Notes: generated from the sequence alone by a model not told the origin. DNA of 12,557 bases from Anaerolineales bacterium (GCA_025056515.1 JANWWB010000316.1:1-12557); one strand, 5' to 3'; shown: positions 1-7,281, numbered from the stretch's first letter. Program-made: numbers and translations.

Positions 1-187
1 GGCGCAACACAGGCTTGACGAACTCCTCTTCAGTCTGCGCCTCGTTCCAGGTGTGCCTGAACTGGCGGGCGCGGGCGTAGAGGGCGCGCATCTGCTCCAG
101 GAGCAGCCGGACATCTTCCGTCCACTCCGGCAGACTGGGCAGGCAATCTTGCAGAAAATGCTGAGAGAAGAGGGCCTTGTTGGTCAT
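1..187 (-). CDS. N-terminal fragment of a probable type IIG (Eco57I-like) restriction-modification protein
   Basis: An open frame runs from an ATG at 187-185 to the window edge without a stop (62 complete codons). The translated N-terminus begins MTNKALFSQHFLQ and continues with LPEWTEDV, a helical stretch with LLEQMRALYARAR, and NEAQTEEEFVKPVL. I recognise this pattern (short lead, 'LPEW..D', then 'LNEAQTEEEFI.PVL') from the N-terminus of large single-chain Eco57I-like/type IIG proteins, where it precedes the nuclease region. The methyltransferase motifs would lie outside the window, so the function is not proven here. The start has only a weak purine-rich stretch upstream (GGGGTGCG). It is transcribed away from the cation transporter at 502. 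An orphan methylase or another large protein with the same N-terminus is possible. Confidence 0.5.
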   Translation of the reverse strand, partial: MTNKALFSQHFLQDCLPSLPEWTEDVRLLLEQMRALYARARQFRHTWNEAQTEEEFVKPVLR

Positions 188-501
188 GGGCGCACCCCGC
201 GCTGCGGTTTGACTTTAGTACATGAGGAAGGCCGAATTGCGAATTGTAGAACGGGCTGTTAGCGCTTGATCTCTTTAGAACTGTGACCGGTTAGACAATT
301 TTTTCATCAGGCCGTTTGCTCTCTTTTCTACGATGATGATGGCTGGGCAATCACAAAAGCGCTGATATTTCTCATCGGCGCTAACCTGAAACCCTTACAG
401 AAAATCAGACAAAAACAACCGCCTTTGTGGTAAGATTGATGCGTCGGGCGGCACTTGTCGAAGGTCATGCCCGCAGCCGAATGAGAAAGGAAAAGCCGCG
501 C
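188..501. other. Divergent intergenic region with a 9-bp hairpin
   Basis: No convincing gene is present. The clearest structure is a hairpin at 358-382: arms AGCGCTGAT (358-366) and ATCGGCGCT (374-382) pair over 9 positions, one of them T-G, around a 7-base loop. On the minus strand it is followed by TTTTG, so it resembles a weak minus-strand terminator, but no minus-strand gene lies upstream to be terminated. The block at 284-300 (TGACCGGTTAGACAATT) resembles the direct repeat found upstream of the sensor kinase near 7157-7183. Confidence 0.45.
428..436 (+). promoter_or_regulatory. Possible extended -10 promoter for the cation transporter
   Basis: TG-G-TAAGAT (428-436) fits an extended -10 element, with the TG one base before the hexamer and 4 of 6 matches to TATAAT. 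No good -35 is seen at 16-18 bp upstream. Transcription would start near 443, leaving about 60 bases before the preferred ATG at 502. Confidence 0.25.
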
Positions 502-1146
502 ATGGAAATCGCTTCTGCTGTTCAGACCGAACGTTACTGGAAATACGCCCTGGGATTGGCACTCTTTACGATTTTCTACAATCTGTTGGAAGGACTTGTC
601 TCGGCGTTCTTCGGCGTCTCAGACGAGGCGCTGACTCTCTTTGGCTTCGGGGTCGACTCGTTTATCGAGGTCCTGTCGGGAGTGGGAATTCTGGCGATGG
701 TCTTGCGCATCTGGCGCAACCCTGAGACGCCGCGCTCGCGCTTCGAGCGGACGGCGCTGCGGGTGACCGGAACGGCGTTCTATCTGCTGGTGATCGGCTT
801 AGCGATAACAGCCATTCACAATCTGGTTGTAGGTCACAAGCCCGAGACGACCTGGCCCGGTGTCATCATCTCGCTTCTTTCGATTGCCACGATGAGTGCT
901 TTAGTAGCCGCAAAGCGCCACGTTGGGCAGGCACTCGATTCCGCCCCTATTCTAGCTGATGCTAACTGTACTCTGGTGTGCATTTGGATGTCCGTTGTTT
1001 TGCTCATTTCGAGCGCCGTATACGCCTTGACCGGCTTTGGCTTTGTCGATGCGCTGGGAGCGCTGGGACTGATCTGGTTCTCGTATCGCGAAGGCCGAGA
1101 GGCGTTTGAGAAGGCGGCCGGTATGCAGGAGTGTCATTGCGATTAA
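502..1146 (+). CDS. CDF-like inner-membrane cation transporter, short form without cytoplasmic domain
   Basis: The 214-residue protein is almost all membrane, with about six hydrophobic segments (near 14-36, 43-68, 88-108, 119-137, 155-178 and 179-196). It matches the transmembrane part of the cation diffusion facilitator family and lacks the C-terminal cytoplasmic domain usual in that family. In segment 2, Asp52 and Glu56 (GVDSFIE) sit where CDF proteins carry the metal-binding DxxxD. In segment 5, Asp153 is followed by Cys156 and Cys160 (ADANCTLVC), where classic members have HxxxD. The tail ends CHCD, another possible metal ligand cluster. The likely role is efflux of a divalent or soft metal; the ion cannot be read from the sequence. 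I chose ATG 502 because AAAGGA lies about 10 bases upstream. The in-frame ATGs at 481 and GTG at 427 would add a basic, poorly hydrophobic lead with no Shine-Dalgarno sequence. Confidence 0.85.
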   Translation: MEIASAVQTERYWKYALGLALFTIFYNLLEGLVSAFFGVSDEALTLFGFGVDSFIEVLSGVGILAMVLRIWRNPETPRSRFERTALRVTGTAFYLLVIGLAITAIHNLVVGHKPETTWPGVIISLLSIATMSALVAAKRHVGQALDSAPILADANCTLVCIWMSVVLLISSAVYALTGFGFVDALGALGLIWFSYREGREAFEKAAGMQECHCD

Positions 1147-1307
1147 GTCATATGGGACAAGCGGAACACATCGGGCGAGTTTGGGAATAGTTCGAAGCGT
1201 ACTAGGTGAAGATCCCCCTCTGACGTTGTTACCCTAGGCAAGGCATCTGACTACGAGGCAATAGCACAGCTACCAAATCATCTCCTGCTGTGTGAGAAGG
1301 GCATTTT

Positions 1308-1373
1308 ACCGGCATTGGAGCCGGTCTTTGTTCCTCTTTGAGGGTGTGCAAAGAGCGTCCATGCGCCGCATGG
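1308..1373. terminator. Cluster of three inverted repeats between convergent genes, possible bidirectional terminator
   Basis: Three inverted repeats follow one another. ACCGGC/GCCGGT (1308-1313 with 1320-1325) has a 6-base loop and is followed on the plus strand by a T-rich run, CTTTGTTCCTCTTT. CTCTTTG/CAAAGAG (1334-1340 with 1349-1355) has an 8-base loop. CCATGCG/CGCATGG (1359-1365 with 1367-1373) has a one-base centre. They lie between the end of the cation transporter (1146) and the end of the LCP operon (1412), where terminators for both strands are expected. Only the first, read on the plus strand, has a T-tract, so terminator function is likeliest for the transporter. No gene was seen in the rest of 1147-1411. 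Confidence 0.45.
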
Positions 1374-1411
1374 GAACATAACCTGTCTGAAGCGGGCGAG
1401 CGATAGATGAG

Positions 1412-2884
1412 TTACGGATTCAAGTTGGTCGGATGGAAACAAGGTTTATAGTCACTTCCCAAGATGAGAAGATAGGAGACTTCGCCCTGAGCCGGATTCC
1501 ACCGCACAGCTTCTGAGGATAGGCCGAGCAGATTGAGCAAGGCGGCCAGGCGGACAGGGTCGGGAACGGCGGTCAAGTCATAGAGGAGCGTGCGCTCGTA
1601 ATCGCGGCGGTCGGCAGGAGCCAAGGTGGTCTCATAACCGGCATAGTTTAGACGTTCGGCGGCAAGGTGCTCCCAATCCTCGTTTGGCGTTCCATTGCGG
1701 ATTTCGACTTTGATTTTAGGCGTCTGTGGAGTGGCTGTGCGCGGTGCCAAGGCTTGTTCTAGGAGTGCCTGAATCGCTTCCCGATTAGGCCTCAAGACAT
1801 ACGCTCCCTTAGGAGTTGTCCAGGCCGAAACATACCCTCGCCCAATGTAGTAACTGCGAATGTCGGCGTTGGTCATCTGGAGCGCCAGCGGCATTAGGTG
1901 GAGTAAATCCTGCAGGCCCAAGTCCGTATTGACCGAGGATTGTAGGGCACCGTACAGCTCTGGAATTTTGCCGAAGACATCCGGTGAGCGAATGCGCCGA
2001 TAGAGGGCGCGCAGCACTTCTTGTGAGCGGCGAGCACGGTCGAAATCTGAAGACTTAGAGCGGGAACGCGCATACCACAGTGCTAAGTCGCCATCCATAT
2101 ATACCAGGCCGGGTTGAACGGTATATAGATGCCAATTGTTGGGGTCATTCGGATTCAAATCAGGGGAAATGAGCCGCCAATCGGTGTACGGGCAGGCTAC
2201 AGGCACTTCAATCCCGCCAAGCGTATCGACAATTTTGCGGAAACCGTCGAAGTCTACGATGGCAATGTGATCGATGCGCACACCCAAATTGTAGAGAATG
2301 GTATCGGATAACAGGCTGCGTCCGCCTCCAGGATAACGGTACATGATGCCGTATTCGTAGGCGGCGTTGATGCGGTCCATGCCGACCGTTGGGATGTACA
2401 CATACAGGTCGCGTGGGATGGAGATGAGCGAAACCTGACGGTTTTTAGGGCGCAGGGCGGCGATAATGAGAATATCAGTGCGGAAGTACTTCTGGTTCGG
2501 CTTGCGCTGGTCGGAGCCGAGCAGGAGAAAGGTGACCGTCTCATAATCGGTGAGCGGTGTAGCCGGGTCGGGTGCGGAGGACGGAACGTCAAACGAGACC
2601 GGCGTGCCAGCCGTCGGCAGAATGGCGTTGGGGTCAAAGAGATTAGGTTGGAAGGGAGTAGCCGTCGCTTCAAGGAAGGAGGCAGGAACAGGCGAGAGAG
2701 GTGACAGAGTTGCCAGCAGCGCTGTGTCTTCTGCCGGATGAAAGGGTGTTGCTGTTGCGGTCGGGTTAGCAGGTAGCGTGACCAACGCAAGCGCCGGCGT
2801 CGGAAGAGCCGGCGGCACAAAGGTCTCGGTGCAAGCGACGGTCAACAAGAAGAGCGCAAAAGCCAGAACGCAGAATCGTCTCAC
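1412..2884 (-). CDS. LytR-CpsA-Psr (LCP) family lipoprotein with C-terminal LytR_C domain
   Basis: LCP enzymes act outside the membrane, moving glycopolymers from undecaprenyl-diphosphate carriers to peptidoglycan or other acceptors. This 490-residue protein starts with a lipoprotein signal ending TVAC (Cys18), then a Pro/Thr/Ala-rich linker to about residue 115. The LCP domain (about 117-300) carries the expected charged residues: LLGSDQR (Asp125), RTD (Arg136, Asp138), SIPRDLYVYIP (Arg158, Asp159), RINAAYEYG (Arg171) and the YARSR...DFDRARRSQEVL block (about 271-290). A second domain from about 391 (KIKVEIRNGTP) matches the LytR_C module, which the neighbouring paralogue lacks. The start is GTG 2884 inside a GTGA overlap with that paralogue's stop, with no clear Shine-Dalgarno sequence, so translation is probably coupled. 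A lipid anchor is unusual, since typical LCP proteins use an N-terminal transmembrane helix. Confidence 0.9.
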   Translation of the reverse strand: MRRFCVLAFALFLLTVACTETFVPPALPTPALALVTLPANPTATATPFHPAEDTALLATLSPLSPVPASFLEATATPFQPNLFDPNAILPTAGTPVSFDVPSSAPDPATPLTDYETVTFLLLGSDQRKPNQKYFRTDILIIAALRPKNRQVSLISIPRDLYVYIPTVGMDRINAAYEYGIMYRYPGGGRSLLSDTILYNLGVRIDHIAIVDFDGFRKIVDTLGGIEVPVACPYTDWRLISPDLNPNDPNNWHLYTVQPGLVYMDGDLALWYARSRSKSSDFDRARRSQEVLRALYRRIRSPDVFGKIPELYGALQSSVNTDLGLQDLLHLMPLALQMTNADIRSYYIGRGYVSAWTTPKGAYVLRPNREAIQALLEQALAPRTATPQTPKIKVEIRNGTPNEDWEHLAAERLNYAGYETTLAPADRRDYERTLLYDLTAVPDPVRLAALLNLLGLSSEAVRWNPAQGEVSYLLILGSDYKPCFHPTNLNP

Positions 2885-3891
2885 GGGTTGAGGCCAAAGG
2901 CTTGCCGTAAAAGGCTTTGGATGCCAGGGATATTCGGTAGAAGCAGAAATCGGCCATCGACCGGGTCATTCCAGTTGGTCACCAGCGGAGGGGTAATCGC
3001 ATAGCGCTCAACTTGGTTGGGGTTGACGCCTTGTAAGCGGGGCGCTAGGGTTAACACGTCCTCGAGGGTCAGATTAGTGACTACGCTGGCTTTATAGGTT
3101 TGGTACAGCTCTGGAATGCGGGTGAGTCCTTGCAGGGTGAGAAGTTTCTGCCCGATGGCAATAATCACTTCCTGAGCGCGGCGCAGACGGTCAAAATCGC
3201 TGGTTGTTTTGCGTGAGCGGACATACCACAGAGCGGTCTCGCCATCCATGTGAATAATCCCTACCGGAACCGTATATCCATCTGGGTAGCCGCTGCGGGC
3301 ATCGGTTAATTCCTTGCCTACTTGAACATCAATTCCGCCTAGGCTATCTACAATGGACCGGAAGCCGCTGAAATTGGTCAGGACGAAATAATCCGGCCTG
3401 AAGCCAAAGTTATATTGCAGGGTTTGGGAGACCAGGGAGAAGCCGCCGAATTCGTAGGCAGCATTGATTCGTTCTTTTTTTCCCAAGGCAGGCATGTACA
3501 CATATAAGTCGCGCGGGAAAGAAACCAATGCCAAGGAGGAGTCTGGCCGAATAATCAACAGTAAGAAGACATCGGTACGAAAATCGCCCCGGCCAGGGCG
3601 TTGGTCGGAACCGAGCAGAAGGATGCTGATACTACCTGAGGAAGAAATCGGAGCGGCAGTCGGGGCAGGCGGCCTGGTTGCTGTTGGAACAGGAGTGGGA
3701 GTAGGAGGGAGAGGGGAAGGGGTAGGAGTAGGAGGATCCTGTGGTTCGAAGGGGGTGCGTGTAACAGTCTGTACGGTTGCTGGCGTCACCGTCACCCAGA
3801 CCGGCGTAGCCAGGGGCAAAGGCGTGTACGTGGAAAAAGAGCAAGCCGAAAGGAAAAAGAGGCAGATAAAACAAAGGGACAAAAAGCGCAT
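2881..3891 (-). CDS. LytR-CpsA-Psr (LCP) family lipoprotein, single-domain
   Basis: This 336-residue paralogue of the next gene is predicted to be a phosphotransferase that attaches lipid-linked glycopolymer to an envelope acceptor. It has a lipoprotein signal ending LSAC (Cys17) and then a Pro/Thr linker (about 21-85, repeated PTPTP units). The LCP domain (about 88-250) shows LLLGSDQR (Asp96), RTD (Arg105, Asp107), SFPRDLYVYMP (Arg127, Asp128), RINAAYEFG (Arg141) and VRSRKTTSDFDRLRRAQEV. It ends about 90 residues after this block with no LytR_C module. The ATG lies 22 bases after the LysM gene's stop, without an obvious Shine-Dalgarno sequence. Its TGA overlaps the GTG of the following LCP gene by 4 bp. 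Two adjacent, clearly diverged LCP copies suggest an old duplication with different acceptors or polymers. Confidence 0.9.
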   Translation of the reverse strand: MRFLSLCFICLFFLSACSFSTYTPLPLATPVWVTVTPATVQTVTRTPFEPQDPPTPTPSPLPPTPTPVPTATRPPAPTAAPISSSGSISILLLGSDQRPGRGDFRTDVFLLLIIRPDSSLALVSFPRDLYVYMPALGKKERINAAYEFGGFSLVSQTLQYNFGFRPDYFVLTNFSGFRSIVDSLGGIDVQVGKELTDARSGYPDGYTVPVGIIHMDGETALWYVRSRKTTSDFDRLRRAQEVIIAIGQKLLTLQGLTRIPELYQTYKASVVTNLTLEDVLTLAPRLQGVNPNQVERYAITPPLVTNWNDPVDGRFLLLPNIPGIQSLLRQAFGLNP

Positions 3892-3913
3892 GATAACTTG
3901 ACGATGGTCGATG

Positions 3914-4702
3914 TTAGGGTTGTGTGGGTGTGAAGGTAGACGAGGGAGTTTCGGTAAAAGTTCCCGTAAAAGTGGGAGTATGCGAGGCGGTTGGTGTACT
4001 CGTTGGTGTTGGGGTTGCGCTGAAGGTCGGCGTGGGAGTATGAGTAAACACCGTGCTGGTCCATGTACGAGGGCCGGTTGGCGTTAAAGTACGAGAGGGT
4101 GTGCGCGTTGCCCAGGGAGGTACATATAGCTTTTGGCCGGTGCGAATGAGCGTGGATCCGCCCAAGCAATTGGCGCGCTGTAATTCGGCGACGCTGATTC
4201 CATACGCCCGACTCAACCGATACAGTGTATCGCCCGACTGCACAATGTAAGCGATCCAACCTGGCGGCGGACCACACGGGATGGGTGTACGGGTTGGGCG
4301 AGGGGGAAGATACAGAAGGCTTCCCGGTAGCAGTGTGGTGGTAACCAAGCAATTCGCCTTTCCGAGCGCTTCAGGGCTGACCTGATACAAATCGGCGATA
4401 CTTTCTAAGGTATCGCCAGCCCTTACTGTGTAAGGTTGCCAGCCAGCAGGAGGGGGACAAGCGCTGGACGGCGCAGGCAGAGTCATTGTGGGAGAAGGAG
4501 GAGGCAGGGTAGGAGAAACGATAGTTAGATCAGGGAAAATGCTCGGCAGAGCTAGGGTTGAAGTCGCAGCCGGAGGTGGCGCACTGCTCCTCCCCTCGGC
4601 CAGCGAAAGAGAGACTCCTCCTAGAACCATCAGGAGTAAGAAGAAAGCCGTCAAAAGGCCAGTTAAACCTTGCTTGAAGGCATGCATACGCCCTTCACTC
4701 AC
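3914..4702 (-). CDS. Secreted or membrane-anchored protein with two LysM domains and a Thr/Pro-rich tail
   Basis: The protein has 262 residues. A hydrophobic segment at about 11-35 ends in LSLAEG, so it is either a cleaved signal peptide or an uncleaved anchor; there is no lipobox Cys. Two LysM domains follow, near 90-133 (YTVRAGDTLESIADLY) and 151-195 (YIVQSGDTLYRLSRAYG), each ending in a LYLPP or LYVPP strand. LysM domains bind N-acetylglucosamine-containing glycans such as peptidoglycan. Residues 196-262 are almost only Thr, Pro and Ser with no catalytic domain, a possible O-glycosylated stalk or wall-spanning spacer. The start is GTG 4702 in a GTGA overlap with the sensor gene; GGTGG lies about 9 bases upstream. 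ATG 4687 is an alternative five codons in. Its place between the sensor and the LCP enzymes suggests a role at the cell wall. Confidence 0.85.
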   Translation of the reverse strand: MSEGRMHAFKQGLTGLLTAFFLLLMVLGGVSLSLAEGRSSAPPPAATSTLALPSIFPDLTIVSPTLPPPSPTMTLPAPSSACPPPAGWQPYTVRAGDTLESIADLYQVSPEALGKANCLVTTTLLPGSLLYLPPRPTRTPIPCGPPPGWIAYIVQSGDTLYRLSRAYGISVAELQRANCLGGSTLIRTGQKLYVPPWATRTPSRTLTPTGPRTWTSTVFTHTPTPTFSATPTPTSTPTASHTPTFTGTFTETPSSTFTPTQP

Positions 4703-7053
4703 AATCTACCACCACTTGCCTCATCGCCAAGCCCTATGGGTAATAAGACGCTGAATGTCGAACCGACTCCGGCTTCAGTTTCGACCCAAATGCGTCCTTT
4801 TTGGGCATCTGTCAGAGCTTTGGCGATGGCCAAGCCAACGCTGGTATCACCCAAGCCGGGGATGAGTGGATGTTCGGCTCGGTAACGATGCAGGAAGACG
4901 CGTCCCAGTTCTTCTGCCGGAATCCCACCACCGCTATCAGAAACCTGAATGGCGAGGAACTTTTGGTTATCTTCCTCTTGCAGTTTCAACCGAAGCGAAA
5001 CTTTCCCCTCTGGAGGAGTTGCCATGACTGCATTTTGCATCAGGTGAATCAGAATTTGTTGAAGTGCCTCAGCATCCGTTTTGACACGCGGGAACTTTTC
5101 AGGGATGTCAAGATGAAGGGTGATATTTTTCTCGCGAATCTCGGCGCTGGTGTGGGCCATAGCGCTGTCCACAATCAAGTTTACATCCACGTTATCGGGT
5201 TGGAAGCGCATATGACCGGTTTCTAGGTTGGTAATGTGCACCAAATCTTCCAGCAAACGGGTCATCCGTTCGGTGGCGACCTTAATACGCTCTACAAATT
5301 TGCGTTGTAGGGCGCCCAGCAGGCCGACCGATTCGCCAAGTAACAAGTCGGTATACCCTACAATCGATGACATCGGCTGACGCAATTCTTGAGCAATTGA
5401 GGCGATGATTTCCACCTGCTCTTGCCCCAAACCGGTGCGTGGGCGTCTTTCAAGTTCGAGGATTTTGACATTTGCCTCAGCTAAGGCATTTTGCATGCGG
5501 GCCAGTTCTTCCAGGGACTGGCGCAATTCGCGCTCCAATTGCTCAGTACCTCCCGGGATGACCAAGCCGGCGCTTTTCAACTGGGCGTTTTCGGCTTGCA
5601 ATTGCTCAATCAGCTTTTGCATCTCCTCTTGCATAACCAACAGCGCAGTTACATTGGTTTGCTGTTGTTCCATTTGGTTGACTTTCTCGCGCCAGTTGTC
5701 TAACTCAGCTTGGAGTTCTTGCAAGCGTTGGCGGGCTTCAGCAAGCTCGCTTTGGGCGTTTTGCGCTTGCTGACGCGCCTGCTCCACGGCAACCTCAAGC
5801 GACGCAATCCGTTCGGCGCGCTCCAACACCGGCAGGAACAGCGGCGCAACGTTGGAAAGATATGCTTGGTCTTCGGCACTCCACTGGCGGTTTGAGTACG
5901 GTGAGAGAAGCAAGATGCTGGCAATTGGACCGCGCACCGGCGAGATAATCGGTACGCACAATAGATGTCCAGCGTTGCTCAATCCCAGCAATTGTCCCAA
6001 ACCCTGCAAATCGGTCGAAGTACTACTGGCAGGCAAGCGCAGCGGACGACCTCGGATAATGGCATTTGCCAGAATGGGAAAGGCGTTTTTATCTGCCGGA
6101 GCTCCGCTTAGGCTCTCTTCCCGAATCAAATCATAGCCACACGCAATTGAAAGTTCTTTCCGCTCGTCGACCACAAAAAGAAAACATAGGTCGGCGAGCA
6201 TAGCCTGGGAGACAGAACGTGTCAGCGCTTGGGCAATCTTGTCTGGCAAAGTTTCACCAGCCAGGCTGACCATGGACTGAAACGTCTTGGGGTCGGTGCT
6301 ATAACGTCGTCTTTCCTGACGGACCGCTTGTTGTTCGCCACCCTCTGCCGCTGCTGTGACCACTTTGACGCGCCGTTCGCTCTGAACCGGAAAGCGTTGA
6401 GGTAAAGTCAAGAGAAGGGGGAAGACAGCCAAATGTGCCAGGCGCAGCAGACCGGCGTAATCGCTTTCTTGTCTCCACAACAGGGACACCACATGACCGA
6501 TAAAGAAGAGGAGAATCATCCCAAGAGCATTCCCCCAGCCGTTCGGTCGGCGCAAGAGCACACCTATCAAGCCGAGCAAGGCAATGGCTGAACCTAAACC
6601 TTGCCAGAGAATCTCAAACCCAGATTGATTGAAGAAGATACCTTCACCCAAAATACCAAACGTATAGTTAGCACCCAACAACGTCACGACAAGCAAACTC
6701 AATAAAATGCTGGCAGCATCAGCTTCGCGAGTCGGTTCGGGGAAAACCCACAGCCAAATAATCCAGATAAGCGAGAGCAAGGCGATGGCCCGGTCGAGAG
6801 GGGGAAGAATAGCTTTGCTTTCCAATAATCCTTGCCAACCTAGGCCACTGACAACAAAGAGGATCACTTGAAAGATCAGCAAAATGATCAAGCCGATAAG
6901 GGCGCGTCGGGCTTGAGGAAACCCCGTCACCCGCCAGTGCTGAATTGCACCTTGCAGCGCTCCTGTGATCGAGAAAGCCAACACAAGATGGTAAACCAAA
7001 TTCCCTGGCGGAACGGTTAGAATCGAAAGAATTTGATTCAAGACAATATCCAT
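4699..7053 (-). CDS. 7-TM GAF sensor histidine-kinase-like protein with degenerate H-box (possible pseudokinase)
   Basis: The protein has 784 residues. About seven hydrophobic segments occupy residues 17-216. A GAF-like domain spans about 258-412, a Gln/Glu/Leu-rich coiled coil about 415-535, a HisKA-like dimer region about 546-610, and a HATPase domain about 655-775. The ATP site looks intact: N-box Asn674 (LMQNAV), DSGGG from Asp706, and a GDTSVGLAIAKAL G2-like lid. The H-box does not: the canonical HELRTP reads QELRQP, with Gln555 in place of the phospho-accepting His. No response regulator is adjacent. It may therefore bind ATP and signal by conformation, or phosphorylate elsewhere. The ATG at 7053 has AGGAGG (7065-7070) 11 bases upstream, itself inside a small hairpin. 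It leads the LysM and LCP operon, so it may monitor envelope state. Confidence 0.85.
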   Translation of the reverse strand: MDIVLNQILSILTVPPGNLVYHLVLAFSITGALQGAIQHWRVTGFPQARRALIGLIILLIFQVILFVVSGLGWQGLLESKAILPPLDRAIALLSLIWIIWLWVFPEPTREADAASILLSLLVVTLLGANYTFGILGEGIFFNQSGFEILWQGLGSAIALLGLIGVLLRRPNGWGNALGMILLFFIGHVVSLLWRQESDYAGLLRLAHLAVFPLLLTLPQRFPVQSERRVKVVTAAAEGGEQQAVRQERRRYSTDPKTFQSMVSLAGETLPDKIAQALTRSVSQAMLADLCFLFVVDERKELSIACGYDLIREESLSGAPADKNAFPILANAIIRGRPLRLPASSTSTDLQGLGQLLGLSNAGHLLCVPIISPVRGPIASILLLSPYSNRQWSAEDQAYLSNVAPLFLPVLERAERIASLEVAVEQARQQAQNAQSELAEARQRLQELQAELDNWREKVNQMEQQQTNVTALLVMQEEMQKLIEQLQAENAQLKSAGLVIPGGTEQLERELRQSLEELARMQNALAEANVKILELERRPRTGLGQEQVEIIASIAQELRQPMSSIVGYTDLLLGESVGLLGALQRKFVERIKVATERMTRLLEDLVHITNLETGHMRFQPDNVDVNLIVDSAMAHTSAEIREKNITLHLDIPEKFPRVKTDAEALQQILIHLMQNAVMATPPEGKVSLRLKLQEEDNQKFLAIQVSDSGGGIPAEELGRVFLHRYRAEHPLIPGLGDTSVGLAIAKALTDAQKGRIWVETEAGVGSTFSVLLPIGLGDEASGGRL

Positions 7054-7064
7054 GTTGTTTACTG

Positions 7065-7078
7065 CCTCCTACCAGGAG
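7065..7078 (-). promoter_or_regulatory. Ribosome binding site of the sensor kinase gene inside a small hairpin
   Basis: In transcript order the sequence reads CTCCT-GGT-AGGAGG. The Shine-Dalgarno core AGGAG can pair with the CTCCT directly upstream (7074-7078 with 7066-7070), closing a 3-base loop. If it forms, this short hairpin would limit ribosome access and keep the first gene of the operon weakly translated. A five-pair stem with such a tight loop is only marginally stable. Confidence 0.4.
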
Positions 7079-7120
7079 ACTCTTGCTCTTTCTTAAGTTT
7101 ATCCTAGATTTACTTTCCAG

Positions 7121-7149
7121 GGTATATCAGTTTCGTGATGATCGGGCAA
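7121..7149 (-). promoter_or_regulatory. Candidate sigma70-type promoter of the sensor/LysM/LCP operon
   Basis: On the minus strand TTGCCC (7149-7144) and TATACC (7126-7121) are separated by exactly 17 bases, with four of six matches each to the -35 and -10 consensus. Transcription would start near 7114, giving a leader of about 60 bases. The nearer copy of the direct repeat (7160-7183) would then lie at about -46 to -69, the position expected for an activator site. Confidence 0.4.
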
Positions 7150-7159
7150 ATTTTCTTGA

Positions 7160-7281
7160 CCGGTTCAGAAAATTAGGTCCACAAATGTTACAAAGCACCG
7201 CTTGGGAAAAGCATCGAAAGGATGCACCATCCTAGCATAGGCAGTGGAGCGATTCGTTCCCGGCTCAGGAAATTGTCCACA
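7160..7281 (+). repeat. Imperfect direct repeat of 22-24 bp, copies 100 bp apart
   Basis: Copy 1 at 7160-7183 reads CCGGTTCAG, AAAATT, AG, GTCCACA. Copy 2 at 7260-7281 reads CCGGCTCAG, GAAATT, GTCCACA. Over 22 aligned positions, 20 are identical; copy 1 has two extra bases (AG). The copies begin exactly 100 bp apart and both lie between the divergent sensor and TPR genes. Between them sits GCATC-GAAAG-GATGC (7211-7225), a perfect 5-bp hairpin. The shared core is a candidate regulator site; a relic of a small duplication is the alternative, but the intervening sequence is not itself repeated. Confidence 0.6.

Noticed and set aside
427..501. N-terminal extension of the cation transporter from GTG 427 or ATG 481
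   Set aside because: The extension is basic with no family match, and the purine-rich ribosome site fits ATG 502.
1412..2889. Both LCP proteins end in the residues LNP
   Set aside because: The sequences before the ends are unrelated (one follows LytR_C, the other the LCP domain), so the shared tripeptide is probably chance.
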